From Tretioscincus oriximinensis (Eukaryota > Chordata > Lepidosauria > Squamata > Gymnophthalmidae): a stretch of 64,000 nt of DNA. The translations under genes were made by a program, and so were the position numbers. The stretch covers positions 85,181 through 149,180 of the forward strand of contig JAJVDF010000955.1 of the NCBI GenBank assembly GCA_022410635.1. Direction: 5' to 3'. Below are positions 34,255 through 46,351 of this stretch, piece after piece. Position 1 is the first letter of the stretch. Each line of letters begins with the position of its first letter. A model generated the notes under the pieces. The model did no database searches and was not told the DNA's origin. It worked only from the letters and a program-made list of their open reading frames with translations.

Positions 34255-34547
34255 GGCAGGCACGGATAGCTCAGTTGCTAAGGAATCCGTCTCTCAGCTG
34301 GGAGATCCGGTTTCGAAGCCCTGTGTCAGACGGGACGGTTGAGCACCTTCCACTAGCCTGTAGCTCTAGCCAACCCAGCTATTCAAAAGCAAGAATTGCA
34401 AGAAATGGCAACTGACTGCAAGTAGATACATGGGAACCACCACAGCCTGGTGGGGAAGATAGAATGTGAGCCTTCGGGCAAAAATACCTCTTTGAGTCCC
34501 TTTGAAAGGTGAGAAAAGCGGGCTATAAGAACCCAGTTCTTCTTCTT
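34255..34547 (+). mobile_element. SINE family A with 7-bp target duplication
   Basis: Flanked by CTATATA at 34248-34254 and 34548-34554. Intact tRNA-like head, B-box GGTTTCGAAGCCC and CTT tail. Confidence 0.9.
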
Positions 34548-34729
34548 CTATATACAAGTGACGTCACTTCATATAGTCTTAACAGATACGAGAATCAAGT
34601 GTCTAGTTCCCCTGTGGAGGTCAGAAACCACTAAACCGATATATAAAGCACTACTTAATCCAGCACCCCCAAACACCCCCAAATCCCAAAAAATAAATAC
34701 CCAGATCCCATAGAACTTGTGCGCAGCTT

Positions 34730-34860
34730 CTAAAGTCTTTGTTGGTATCTTCAATGGGGAGAACAATCCCAGATATCTGCACAGACAGGGTTCCAGATGT
34801 TGACAATAACAAACTACCAGCTTCCTGTTTCTTCATGATAACAAGCACTTATTCCAAAGT
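34730..34860 (-). repeat. Unclassified repeat, copy 1 of 3
   Basis: CAGATGTTGACAATAACAAACTACCAGCTTCC recurs in reverse at 35400-35450 and 55795-55850 (GAAGC-GG-TTGT..TATTGTTGACAACC). Class unknown. Confidence 0.4.
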
Positions 34861-34861
34861 T

Positions 34862-35190
34862 TATTTATTTATTTATTTATACTTATACCACGCCCTACAC
34901 CCTGAAGGTCTCAGGGCGGCCAAAACAGTAAAACATCACTACAAAATTAAAACAGTATAAAACAGTATTTAAAAGTAGGGATAAAGATGACATTTCTTCA
35001 GCCAAAGGCCAGGTAAAAGAGGACCTTCTAAAAGAACAACAATGATGACAGACGCAGCTCGAGGGGAAGACTATTCCAAAGACGAGGTCCCTACCCCAGG
35101 TTCCCACTCCACTGGCTGTTGAAAGGGGTGGTACGATCAGGAAGGCCTCTCCTGCAGCTTAGTCTACAGGTCAGGGTCTCAGGCAGGCTG
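34862..35190. repeat. Interspersed repeat R'
   Basis: ATTTATTTATTTATACTTAT start, GGTCTCAGGGCGGCC, then CAGCCAAAGGCCAGGTAAAAG. Same structure as 51600-52560 and 55495-55715; probably a LINE 3' part. Confidence 0.55.
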
Positions 35191-35871
35191 GACCAAAGAG
35201 GCTGCCCACTCTTTGGACTACACTTCCCAGCAGGCCATGCTGAGAACTCAGCACCAGCTCTGTTTCATTTTGTTTCACATTTGGGCTGTGGCTGCTACTG
35301 CCAGCTTTGTGAAGCTTTTATAATCACTTGTCGTTGTAAAAAAACAGCCTGAAAAGCAGGCGGAAACACAATTTAAAACCATAAAACATGAATTATGCCA
35401 GGAGGGAGAGAAATAGGAAGCCAGCAGTTTGCCATTGTCTATGCCTGGCACCCAACCTACACTCACAGTGAAGACAGGAAACACCTCCAGTTCCTGTATG
35501 GAATTGTATGGAAGTAGGCAGACCTTTGCCCATAATCTTTTAAAACTACGGTTGACTCCTCTGCACGTTAAAGGCCAGGGAAAGTGCTTCCACAGTGCAT
35601 TTTGTGGCCTTTAAAACAAGGCTCATTTTCAATTGGGAAATCGAGTTTCGTTATTGTACCTGCTGCTTGTTTCAACTATGAATCTTCGGCTTGTTAGCAA
35701 AACAACCCCCATCATTGATCAGCACAAAGCTTGCGGTGTGTTGTGTCTGCCCAGGAAACAGCCAGACTTAAAAGAAATTAGTTTTCCTATTCAGAGAAAA
35801 AGTCTTAAAGGACATTTGGAAGATACAGCTTGCACATGAGGCACCGTTCAGCCTGTTCTTTTCTGCTACAG

Positions 35872-35979
35872 GAAGCTGTCCGAGACGTAGAAAAGATCCT
35901 GGGAGTTACGGAACAAAACAAGTTAAAATTCGAAGAAGAAATGCACGTCTTGAAAGCGTTGCCTGCCGCCACCAAATAG
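35872..35979 (+). CDS. IQCH: IQCH last recognised coding exon, ends in TAG at the donor
   Basis: The acceptor is TTCTGCTACAG. The 35 sense codons encode EAVRDVEKILGVTEQNKL and FEEEMHVLK, matching the end of IQCH, then TAG (35977-35979) immediately followed by a GTAGTA donor. The stop therefore sits on the last three exonic bases. The seven exons joined give 984 nt, 327 codons plus stop, without a break. A CAG-to-TAG change in a normal CAG|GT donor context would explain this, but an ancestral stop there is equally possible from this sequence alone. Confidence 0.9.
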   Translation, partial: EAVRDVEKILGVTEQNKLKFEEEMHVLKALPAATK

Positions 35980-35994
35980 GTAGTACAAACAACA

Positions 35995-36125
35995 ATCCCT
36001 TTCTTCTACTTCCTACTTTTTCTCCTCTTCCTTTTCTCCTCTTCCTTTTCTTTCTCCTCTTTTTCTTCTCTGTTTCCTTCACCTTCTCCTCCTTCTCTTT
36101 TCCTCCTCTTCCTTATCATCATCAT
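35995..36125. repeat. Pyrimidine-rich (TCCTCTT)n tract
   Basis: Low-complexity TCC/CTT sequence just after the donor of the last recognised coding exon; ends in a short ATC run. Confidence 0.8.
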
Positions 36126-36335
36126 CATGCATGGGATGGAAAGAGAAAAACATTTTCTCTATTACACAACGTCAGGACCAGGGGGGCTTCCTTGAATCTG
36201 ATGGGCAGAAGAGGGGGGACAGACAAGGCAAAGTCTTTCTTTCTTTCACCGAGAGGTTTGTCGGCCTGTGGAATTTACTTCCGGAAGAGGTGATGGTAGC
36301 CAGCAGCCTGGATAACTTTTAAGACCGGATTAGAC
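36125..36335 (+). mobile_element. CR1-family fragment
   Basis: Encodes the HGMERE.., FFTERFVGLWNLLPEEVMVA portion of the CR1 ORF2 tail, broken. Confidence 0.75.
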
Positions 36336-36404
36336 ATGGAAGCTGAGGATGCAAATAGATACTCAGGTGGATCACTTGATCCTGCCTCTAATATCTATTA
36401 GATT

Positions 36405-36607
36405 AGATATCAGAAAAAACTTCCTAACAGTCAGGGTGATAAACCAGTGGAACAGTTTGCCACAGGGGGTGGTGAGTTCGCCTTCTCTGGAAGTCTTCAA
36501 ACAGAGACTGGACAGTCATCTCTCTGGGATGGTTTAATGAATCCTGCATTGAGCAGGAGGTTGGACCCGATGACCCTGGAGGTCCCTCCCACCTCTATGA
36601 TTCTGAT
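36405..36607 (+). mobile_element. Classical CR1 3' end
   Basis: AGGGTGATAAACCAGTGGAAC to AGGTTGGACCCGATGACCC and CTCTATGATTCTGATTC, the standard CR1 terminus. Confidence 0.85.
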
Positions 36608-36930
36608 TCAAGGACAGGTGAAGATTTGCCTTCTTCTGCTTGCAAATGCCCAGGTGGATGTCTGGATGTTGCCTCCGGGATGGAGCAACAGGCAGGACTC
36701 CTGAAATACCATTTGCAGGGAGTCATGAACAGGAGCGTATTTTGCTTTCCTCTGTTCGGACTGCCCAAGTGCATCTGGTGTGAGACAGAATGCTGGACTT
36801 GATGGGCTGTGGCCTGATCCAGGATGGCTCTTCTTAGATTCTTAGGTGTAATTGGTGCATGTGGTGGGCCTCTGTGTGAGACAGAATGCTGGGCTAGATG
36901 GACTGTGGCCCCATTCAGAAGGGCTCCTCG
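36608..36930 (+). mobile_element. CR1-family 3' untranslated fragments
   Basis: GGATGGAGCAACAGGCAGG, TACCATTTGCAGGGAGTC, then two successive GAGACAGAATGCTGG ends, suggesting two copies or a local duplication. Confidence 0.7.
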
Positions 36931-37082
36931 TACNTTCTTGCAATGCTGAGACAGTCATGGTGTTTAGTCAGCATGCAAAGGCATCCTTAAAGAGTCCCAA
37001 TTGTCACAGCCCAACTCTTACAAGCACCCCTCGCCCCCTGAAACTATTTGATCTTCATGGTTTGCTTGTTCTTGTAGGTCAG

Positions 37083-37187
37083 ACACCTTCCCAGCAGCTG
37101 ATCATCACACGATCCCTCTATAGTCAACCAGTTTCCCAAGTTCTGCACCCTCCACCAGTCTCCCCAGCCACATCGACTGCACTTTGA
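37083..37187 (+). other. IQCH: Terminal exon of IQCH (3' UTR or C-terminal tail)
   Basis: After GCTTGTTCTTGTAG (37077) and a second AG at 37082, the frame ACA CCT... stays open for 34 codons (TPSQQLIITRSLYSQP...) to TGA 37185-37187. Use of the second AG would continue the phase of the previous exon if its TAG were a sense codon; use of the first AG gives a different frame ending after 7 codons. A polyadenylation signal 143 bp downstream supports this as the last exon. Thirty-four open codons alone are weak evidence for coding. Confidence 0.5.
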
Positions 37188-37330
37188 GTTTCGGGGATAA
37201 GAGGTACACTTTGCGGAAGCTATAAAACTGTCAAAAATGGATTTCTAAGCGAACAGAGTATTATTTTATTACTGGTAACTGTATCAACTCATTTCCTCTG
37301 GGTCCTACAAAATATTTATTTTGTTATTTA

Positions 37331-37336
37331 AATAAA
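37331..37336 (+). terminator. Polyadenylation signal AATAAA of IQCH
   Basis: A canonical AATAAA followed by a T-rich stretch and GT-rich sequence (about 37366-37385). Confidence 0.7.
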
Positions 37337-37961
37337 AGCACACTGGTTTTATTTTCCTTTACAAAGTATGCTGTAGTTGTTACTTTTCTGGCGCGTTGTT
37401 CAATCACCCAGTTTGGAAGAGAGAAACAAAGATGGGCAGCACTTCTGGGCGCAAACAGAAAGGGAAAGTAGATTCCCCACATGTAACAGATTTGGGGCTC
37501 AGGAAATCTAGCGAGGGGCTCTTGTGGCACTGGAGGCNGACAGGAAAAAGCCTGGCGATGGGAGTTGTCGTACACAAGTCTCCTTCTTCAGATGAGCTCC
37601 ACAGCTCTTGGACCGATTCTCCTCTCCACTTTTATTGCACTTCTTTTACCTAGCTGCGCTTCCTTCCCTCAGGCACCTCCTTCCACTNAAAAGGATTTCC
37701 TACTACACTTAACCTGATTAATCACGAACACCCACGTTTATATTTCTGTTATTTCCAGTGCCCAGTTTGCTACACATAGTCTGTCCCGGGGCAGTTGTTC
37801 CTTTGCATCTGAAGTGGACTTGTTTATAGAAGTTCATGCTACTTAGTGTTACCAGAGGAAATCGGAGTAAACCCACTTAACAGGCGTGGGAAAGTGATTA
37901 CACAAACACACGCACAGGCGATACAGGCATTAAAAGCTGCAAACTCCCTTTCTATAGATGG

Positions 37962-38061
37962 GTACTCCCAGCCACAGAAACACTTTTTCTGCTTACAGGA
38001 AGGTAGATGGGGGGATCCACCTTCCTGTAAGCAGAAAAAGTGTTTCTGTGGCTGGGAGTAC
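37962..38061. repeat. Perfect palindrome, 43-bp arms, 14-bp spacer
   Basis: Arm 37962-38004 (starting GTACTCCCAGCCACAG) is the exact reverse complement of 38019-38061. The spacer holds a G6 run and GGATCC. It lies between IQCH and the C15orf61 CpG island. Confidence 0.95.
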
Positions 38062-38104
38062 GAGCACACTGGCTAAAGAGGAACCCTTTCCTCCCAGGGC
38101 TGGC

Positions 38105-38227
38105 TCTGTGGTGCAGCCTGGGTGCAAAAGTTTGAGGTGCATTGACCAGGGTGAGGCACTGGGTGAGACCGGAGGCTGGGCTAGGTGGGCCGCGGCCCCA
38201 CTCAGAAGCGCTCCTCTTAGGTTCGTA
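38105..38227 (+). mobile_element. CR1-family 3' end beside the CpG island
   Basis: CTGGGTGAGACCGGAGGCTGG to AGCGCTCCTCTTAGGTTCG resembles the CR1 subfamily terminus with raised CpG content. It may contribute to the upstream edge of the promoter region. Confidence 0.55.
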
Positions 38228-38487
38228 GGTTCTCTCTTTGCAAGATCCGCCTGGCTCTGGCGGCGGCCTTCCCTCCTGCATCCCCCAAGAAAAGCATTTC
38301 CTGCACCCTGCGAACGTCTGCACGCACGCGCCCCACACGTGTGCGTGCAGGAGGCTCTTTTGCGCGCGCCTCCGCCCGTGCCGCTTGCTGGCAGGGGGCG
38401 CGCGCGAGGGACGGACCGCACCGCACCACGCAGGCGCGGCAGATCTGTCCGGGGGGGGGAGTTGGCGAGAGAGGAGGCACCGAGTGA

Positions 38488-40246
<1,759 letters not shown>

Positions 40247-40545
40247 ACAGGGGTGCTGCAGGCCTGCTGCTTGGGGGGCTTCCTGTGGCCACAGGTCTTG
40301 GCATTGCCTGGGACTTCTTGAAAACACAACTGTGGTTTGCAACCTTTTCTTAGTCAAAATTGCACAGTGGAGCGGGAAAGACGTGCCGTGTGCTCAGAAG
40401 TATGTTTGAAGATCGTTTGAAGCTGCTTTTCTCTTCAGGTCCTTTTTCCTAGCGATAAATAGTGAACACAATCATGAAAATATACGGTATACACTTTGGA
40501 TTTTTTTTTATTTGTGTGTTGTCAGCCTAATTAGTCCACCTAATT
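40247..40545 (+). other. Probable C15orf61 3' UTR
   Basis: Unique sequence with no standard AATAAA before the CR1 element at 40546; a variant GATAAA occurs at about 40455. The cleavage site cannot be fixed. Confidence 0.4.
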
Positions 40546-41131
40546 ATTGTGGAACTAGAGAAGGTGCAGAAAAGGGCAACAAGAATGATCAAGGGTCTGG
40601 AGCACCTCCCTTACGAAGCAAGGCTGCAACGTCTGGGCCTCTTCAGCTTCGAAAGGCAACATTTGAGAGGTGATCTGATTGAAGTGTCCAAAATCATGCA
40701 TGGGATGGACAGGGTGAATAGAGAAAGAATGTTTTCTCTATCACACAACACAAGGACCAGAGGGCCCTCCTTAAAACTGTTGGGCAGAAAAGTGAGAACA
40801 AACAAAGGAATTTATTTTTTTCACCCAGAGGGTCATCGGCCTGTGGAATTAACTTCCTGAAGAGGTGGTGGTAGCTAACAGCTTGGATAGTTTCAAGACA
40901 GGACTAGACAGGTTCATGGACACCAAGGGTATAAATGGATACTAGGATGGATGTCTGGATGCTGCCTCCGGGATGGAGCAATGGGCAGGACTCCTGAAAT
41001 ACCATTTGCAGGGAGTCATGAACAGGAGCATATTTTGCTTTCCTCAGGTGGGCCTCACTATGAGACAGACTAGATGCTGGACTAGATGGGCTCTGGCCCA
41101 ATCCAGTATGATGTTCTTCTGATGTTCTTAA
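40546..41131 (+). mobile_element. CR1-family LINE 3' end
   Basis: ORF2 tail (LEKVQKRATRMIKGLEHL, LFSFERQHLRGDLIE) followed by the 3' untranslated part and GTTCTTCTGATGTTCTTAA. Frame is interrupted before the end. Confidence 0.88.
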
Positions 41132-41209
41132 TTTGTCTGTGATTTGCCCAGAATCTTTTTGTGAGATTGTCCATTTTTGTATGAATCCTCCTACAATAAC
41201 GAAGAAGAA

Positions 41210-41370
41210 GTATGTCAGGCCCGGAGTGACATTGTGATGTCACTTCCTGCCTCTGCTTCTGGAAAGGGCACCCTGGGGCCAGAAGTGACATCACAAATGA
41301 GGTTACTTCCAGTCTCTGCTTACAAAAATGGGGCCTGGAAGTGACATCACTTCCCATCCTGCCTTGGAAG
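41210..41370. repeat. GTGATGTCACTTCC repeat, clearest copy
   Basis: TTGTGATGTCACTTCCTGCC and CCAGAAGTGACATCACAAATG are inverted; a second GGAAGTGACATCACTTCCC palindrome follows at about 41338. Confidence 0.6.
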
Positions 41371-41814
41371 TGTCATCACAAAATTATCGCCCACGAGGAC
41401 TGCAGAAGGCCAAGGTTTTCGGGCTCCNGGACCAAGGTTTTCCCGCAGAAACCTCCCAACACTGCTTTGCCACTGTTTTGTCTAACAAACGTTTTACACC
41501 AAAAAGGAAGGGCTCTTGTTCCACCAAACGCCTGCTTTTCCCCANAGGTTTCCCATGCAAACCACTTCTGTATCTTTGCCAAGGAAACGGCCCAGAGAGG
41601 ACCCCAGGAGGGTTACTATGCCTACTGGAGAGAGGAATTTTCCCTGGCTGTCCCTTGTAATGCCTGCGGTGCGGGAAATCACTTTTTCCACACACATTTA
41701 AGTTGCAAAATCCTGACCTGGTGTTTATGCGGTAACCCTGTGGCAGCCAGCAGGTGTAATAGGTGCATAAATATATATTTATATTTATTTAGGTGCGTCT
41801 TTTGATATATTTAT

Positions 41815-42225
41815 TTATTCAGGGATTTATATCCTACTCTTCACCACGGGTCCCAGGGTGGGTAACAGAAGACTAAACGAAACAGAAGTTTAAAATCAGT
41901 AAAACATTTACCCTCCCTCCCTTCGTGGAAGGACAGAGCTCAGAGGAAGCTAAGAGGATGAAGAGGAAATTTTTTACCAGGTACTGAAAACCATACAATG
42001 TAGGTGCCTGACAGGCCTCAGGAGGGAGCCTGTTCCAGAGTGTGGGAGCCACCACAGAGAAGGTCCTCCTATGTGCCCCTACCTCTTGCACCTCTGAAAA
42101 TAGAGGAATTACTACACGACCTTCTCCTTGAGATTTTAGTGCATGGCCAGCTATCTATGGAAGAAGGTGTTCCTTCAGGTAGCCGGGGCCCAAGCCCTTA
42201 TCGGTATGGGTTTTTGGACGTATCG
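41815..42225. repeat. Interspersed repeat R
   Basis: ATTTATATCCTACTCTTCACC start, GGGAGCCACCACAGAGAAGG and CTCCTTGAGATTTTAGTGC core, as at 24630 and 29849. Confidence 0.6.
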
Positions 42226-42509
42226 GTAAGCAATAGTTCACTAAGGTGACCTTTGGTCAAAGGAGGAAGGCTGGTGTCAGTTTTAACAGTGTTAGAATTG
42301 TGCTTTTTCGTTTCGATCGTTATTTCAAATTCTGTAACTCACCTGAAGACCCTCGGGTGACCGATAGGAAATAAACACAATAAATTAACAAGAGAACGAA
42401 GACCAGGGCCTGAGAATTTTGAACTTCAAGAGGAATTATGTGAGTATCAAGACATTTTGGTTACATTTGGCTAAAATCACTCTGCAAGGTAACACATCCT
42501 CTGTCTGCA

Positions 42510-42668
42510 ATGAGTTTATTCTGGATTAGATCCAGATGCCAGTGTAGACCCACATGCCAGTGTAGACTATGGCAGGCCCCATTCATGGCCTGCCATAGCG
42601 TACACTAGCAGGTGGATGGCAGGTTCCTATTCTAAGATATAGCCCAGAGGAAGGTTCAGTGGGGAAAG
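42510..42668. mobile_element. Palindromic MITE copy
   Basis: CCAGTGTAGACTATGGCAGG and its near-complement CCTGCCATAGCGTACACTAG surround CCCATTCATGG; ends TTTATTCTGGATTAG and AGGTTCAGTGGGG. Confidence 0.7.
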
Positions 42669-42689
42669 GATCTAAGATCCAGATCCTTA

Positions 42690-43490
42690 TCCCGGTTTTG
42701 TGTGGGGAATTCCTTCCTGATCGTATGCATCTGTAATCCATTTGCTCTGCTTAAAAGATAAGCTTTAAATAAATATGTAATCAAAGCAACACGCCAGCCC
42801 CAAATAATATTTCTAATACATTTAAACAAATAGCTTGCGTGGCAGGAGAAGTGGTGGCGTTATATTAAGCTTCATTAATAATAAAAGTGACTATTAGCAT
42901 TTTGCTAGATTGGCTAGAACAAATTTCCCAAGGAAAGAAAAGGCAGAATGAAGTTAACGGCGGCCCCTAAGTTTGAAGTCAAATTCTGCTCTCTGGCGCT
43001 CCGTTGCTCGGTCAATATTCTCCTGGAAAGCTGTGCTCTGCGCAAAGGGCTGATAAAACATTTTTTAATTACTGCGCTATAAATTCAGCGGTTCCTTGGC
43101 GTTCCCGGCCGTGCATTGGATTCCTGGGAGTCTGCTGACGTTGCGTACCTGTTGTNCGATAAACGGAGGCAGAGAGGCTCCCGCTGTGGACAGTTGGGGA
43201 TGGGCCGGAATCCCTTGGAGAAGCCCTGTGACAAACTGCCCTATTGATCCGCAGGCGTTTCAGTTCTGCCCGCACCACTAAAAGGGCCTTGATTTCTTGC
43301 GGCGACTTCCCACTGTGCTACAATTAAGCGGATGTAATATTTTCTTTATTACATGAAAATCAATGGACCCTTTGCACTTCTGGAGTTGATCAAGATGAAG
43401 GATGAACTGAGCGAGGGCAGAGTTCAAATATAATGCCAGTTCTTGGGGCCCTTTTGACAAGCATCTAACCTGTTGAAGCTCTTAATTTGA
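42690..43490. other. Unique block, possible conserved noncoding DNA
   Basis: No repeat or exon recognised; ATTA-rich around 42780-42920 (CATTAATAATAAAAG). Comparative alignment would be needed. Confidence 0.3.
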
Positions 43491-43551
43491 AGGTTTACAT
43501 GAGAACTTAGGAGGAGCCCTGTTGGATGGGGCCAGAGCCCATCTAGTCCTT

Positions 43552-43865
43552 GCAGGCACGGATAGCTCAGTCGCTTAGGAATTCGTCTCTCGCCTGGGAG
43601 ATCGGGTTTTGAAGCCCTGTGTGGGACGTGGGGAGAGCTGAGCACCTTCCACTAGCCTGTAGCTCTAGCCAACCCAGCTATTCGAAAGCAGGAATTGCAA
43701 GAAATTGCAACTGACTGCAAGTAGATACATGGGAACCACCATAGCCTGGTGGGGAAGATAGAATGTCAGCCTTCGAGCAAAATATATCCTTGTAAGCCGC
43801 TTTGAGTCCCTTTGAAAAGGTGAAAAAAGCGGGGTATAAGAACCCAGTTCTTCTTCTTCTTCTTC
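43552..43865 (+). mobile_element. SINE family A
   Basis: Complete: GCAGGCACGGATAGCTCAG to a CTTCTT tail. It sits between a reverse CR1 fragment (43498-43551) and a forward CR1 fragment. Confidence 0.9.
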
Positions 43866-44236
43866 TTAAAACTGTTGGGTAGAAAAGTGAGAACAGACAA
43901 AGGAAAGTGTTTTTTCACCCAGAAGGTCATCAGCTTGTGGAATTGACTTCCTGAAGAGGTAGTGGTAGCTCACAGCTTGGATAGTTTCAAGACAGCACTA
44001 TACAGGTTTATGGACACCAAGGGTATAAATGGATACTAGGATGGATGTCTGGATGTTGCGTCCAGGATGGAGCAACAAGCAGGTCTCCTGAAATGCCATT
44101 TGCAGGGAGTTATGAACAGGGGCATATTTTGCTTTCCTCTGTTCGGACTGCCCAGGGGCATCTGGTGGGTCTCTGTGTGAGACAGAAGGCTGGACTTGAT
44201 GGGCTGTGGCCTTATCCAGTATGTCTGTTCTTATGT
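43866..44236 (+). mobile_element. CR1-family fragment (+)
   Basis: AAAACTGTTGGGTAGAAAAG through AGTATGTCTGTTCTTATG; 5' truncated within the ORF2 tail. Confidence 0.8.
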
Positions 44237-44480
44237 AGTCCAGCCTTCTGTCTCACACAGTGGCCCACCAATTGAATCAGAAGAAGGAAAAACCCTCACC
44301 AGCTGTTTTTATCTCTTCTGGAAGTAAATTCCACTTGGGTGAAGAAACCTTTTGTCCTTACTCTTCTGCCCATCAGTTTCAAAGTGTGGCCCCTGGTCCT
44401 AGAGAAAATCATTTTTCTTTATTCACCTTATCCACCCCATGCATTCTTTTATACACGTCAATCAGATCCCCAACTTCTTA
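44237..44480 (-). mobile_element. CR1-family fragment (-)
   Basis: GTCCAGCCTTCTGTCTCACAC and TTCTTTATTCACCTTATCC..CCCCATGCATTC are reverse-strand CR1, immediately after a + copy. Confidence 0.75.
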
Positions 44481-44489
44481 CGTGGTGTT

Positions 44490-44866
44490 AGTATAAAATG
44501 ATGCATGGGGTGGAAAAGGCGGAGAGAAGGAAGTTCTAACACTAGAAGCAGAAAACACTCTATGAAGTTGAAGAATGTTTGGATGGACATGGGAAAGATT
44601 CTTCTTCCATCCAAAAGGCCGTTGGTCTGCAGCATTTATTTCCAGAGGAAGTGAAAGCTTTGGAAAAAAAGCATTTTGCATTCACGGAGGCCACAAATTT
44701 ACCCAGTTATTGCCTCCAGGTTGAAGGTTAAAGTTCATTTCCCAGGTGTCAAGTTCATGTGAAGGTTTTGGCTTGAGATGTCCAGAAGCAATTGGTTGGA
44801 CCACTGGGGGAGACAAGATGCAGGACTGAAATGCTAGCCTGACCCAGCAGGGCTCCGTATGTTCAT
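44490..44866 (+). mobile_element. CR1-family fragment (+), diverged
   Basis: TAAAATGATGCATGGGGTGG mirrors the preceding reverse copy; ends GACCCAGCAGGGCTCCGTATG. Confidence 0.65.
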
Positions 44867-45391
44867 ATTGCCGGGATTATGAATTCTTCTCTGAATTCTT
44901 CTGCCTGTTCATACTCACGTATCACTTGCAAAAATTAGCAGTTTGGGCAAAGACGTCCCTGCACTCTAGCAAATGGAAGCTTCAAACTCAGCCCCCACCC
45001 CTTGCACATGATCCTTTTATGAAACAAGACCGATTGCACCTAACCTACCTTGTTTGTTATTATCAGGGAGTTGTAAACAGATGCTTTAGAGCAAATTCTC
45101 AAGCCCTTTGATGTTAATTGCTGCTGTGATGTTCCTGTGAAGGCAACCAATTCATTTCCTGCCCCTTTGACATAGTCCCCAAGTTTCTTAGTCTGTTAAT
45201 TTGCTAGAGACAGGAAGGGATCTGTTCAGATTCTAACGGCCTATGTCTGCTCATCTTGCAAGATCTCCGGCTGTTGCAAATGGAAACCGTTACTGTAAGT
45301 CTGAAGCTTGACAACAAACGGTCGGACTGTAACAAGGGGCTTAGCAGTCAATGAAGGACCGATTCCAGAGAAACAGCCGTGTTCGTTTAGT
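44867..45391. other. No gene seen; unassigned
   Basis: Unique sequence without exon-like blocks. Confidence 0.4.
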
Positions 45392-46078
45392 ACATAAGAA
45401 CATAAGAAGAGCCATCCTGGATCAGGCCACAGCCCATCGAGTCCAGCATTCTGTGTCACACAGAGGCCCACCAGATGCACCTGGGCAGTCCGAACAGAGG
45501 AAAGCAAAATATGCTGCTCCTGTTTGTGACTCCCTGCAAATGGTATTTCAAGAGTCCTGCCTGTTGCTCCATCCCGGAGGCGACATCCAGACAACTATCC
45601 TAGTATCCATTTATACCCTTAGTGTCCATAAACATGTCTAGTCCTGTCCTGAAACTATCCAAGCTGTTAGCTACCAATACCTCTTCAGGAAGTAAATTCC
45701 ACAGGCCGATGACCCTCTGGGTGAAAAAATACNTTCCTTTGTCTGTTCTCACTTTTCTACCCATCAGTTTTAAGGAGGGCCCTCTGGTCCTTGTGTTGTG
45801 TGATAGAGAAAACATTTTTTCTCTATTCACCCTGCCCATCCCATGCGTGATTTTGTACACTTCAATCAGATCACCTCTCAAACGTCTCCTTTCAAGGCTG
45901 AAGAGGCCCAGATGTTGCAGCCTTGCTTCGTAAGGGAGGTGCTCCAGACCCTTGATTGTTTTTGTTGCCCTTTTCTGCACCTTCTCCAGTTCCAAAATAT
46001 CCCTCTTGAGATGTGGTGACCAGAATTGAACACAGTATTCCAAATGTGGCCTCACCACAGATTTATAAAGAGGCAAAA
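45392..46078 (-). mobile_element. CR1-family LINE, ORF2 tail well preserved
   Basis: On the minus strand an open frame (46256-45600, 218 codons) includes LYKSVVRPHLEYCVQFWSPH, LEKVQKRATKTIKGLEH, LERRRLRGDLIEVYKI and FFTQRVIGLWNLLPEE, the carboxy-terminal region of CR1 reverse transcriptase. The first ~60 codons are unrelated flanking DNA. The catalytic palm is absent, so it is a 5'-truncated copy. It is the youngest-looking CR1 in the window. The 3' end reaches 45392 (AACATAAGAAGAGCC in reverse). Confidence 0.9.
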
Positions 46079-46351
46079 CAACGGCCAGAAAAGGGCCTAG
46101 TAACACTTGGAGACTAACAGGAGAAAAGTAGGTGGCCTGAGCGTTCGTAGGCATGTCTACTTCTTCAATGCAGAACCAGTGATGGAAAGCACACCAGTAG
46201 TTGACCCCTAGGAAGCCTCCAAACAGAGCAGGAAATGATCTTGGGGTGCAGCTCAATTAAGGTGTCAACCCAGTGTGCAGCAGCAGTGAAAAAAAGCAAA
46301 TTCAACGTAGGAGATAATTAGGAAAAGGATCGGAAACAAGTCAGCAAGTAT

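Noticed and set aside
34255..34330. Possible tRNA gene (A- and B-box words)
   Set aside because: It is the head of a SINE repeated at many sites, without a complete cloverleaf or acceptor stem.
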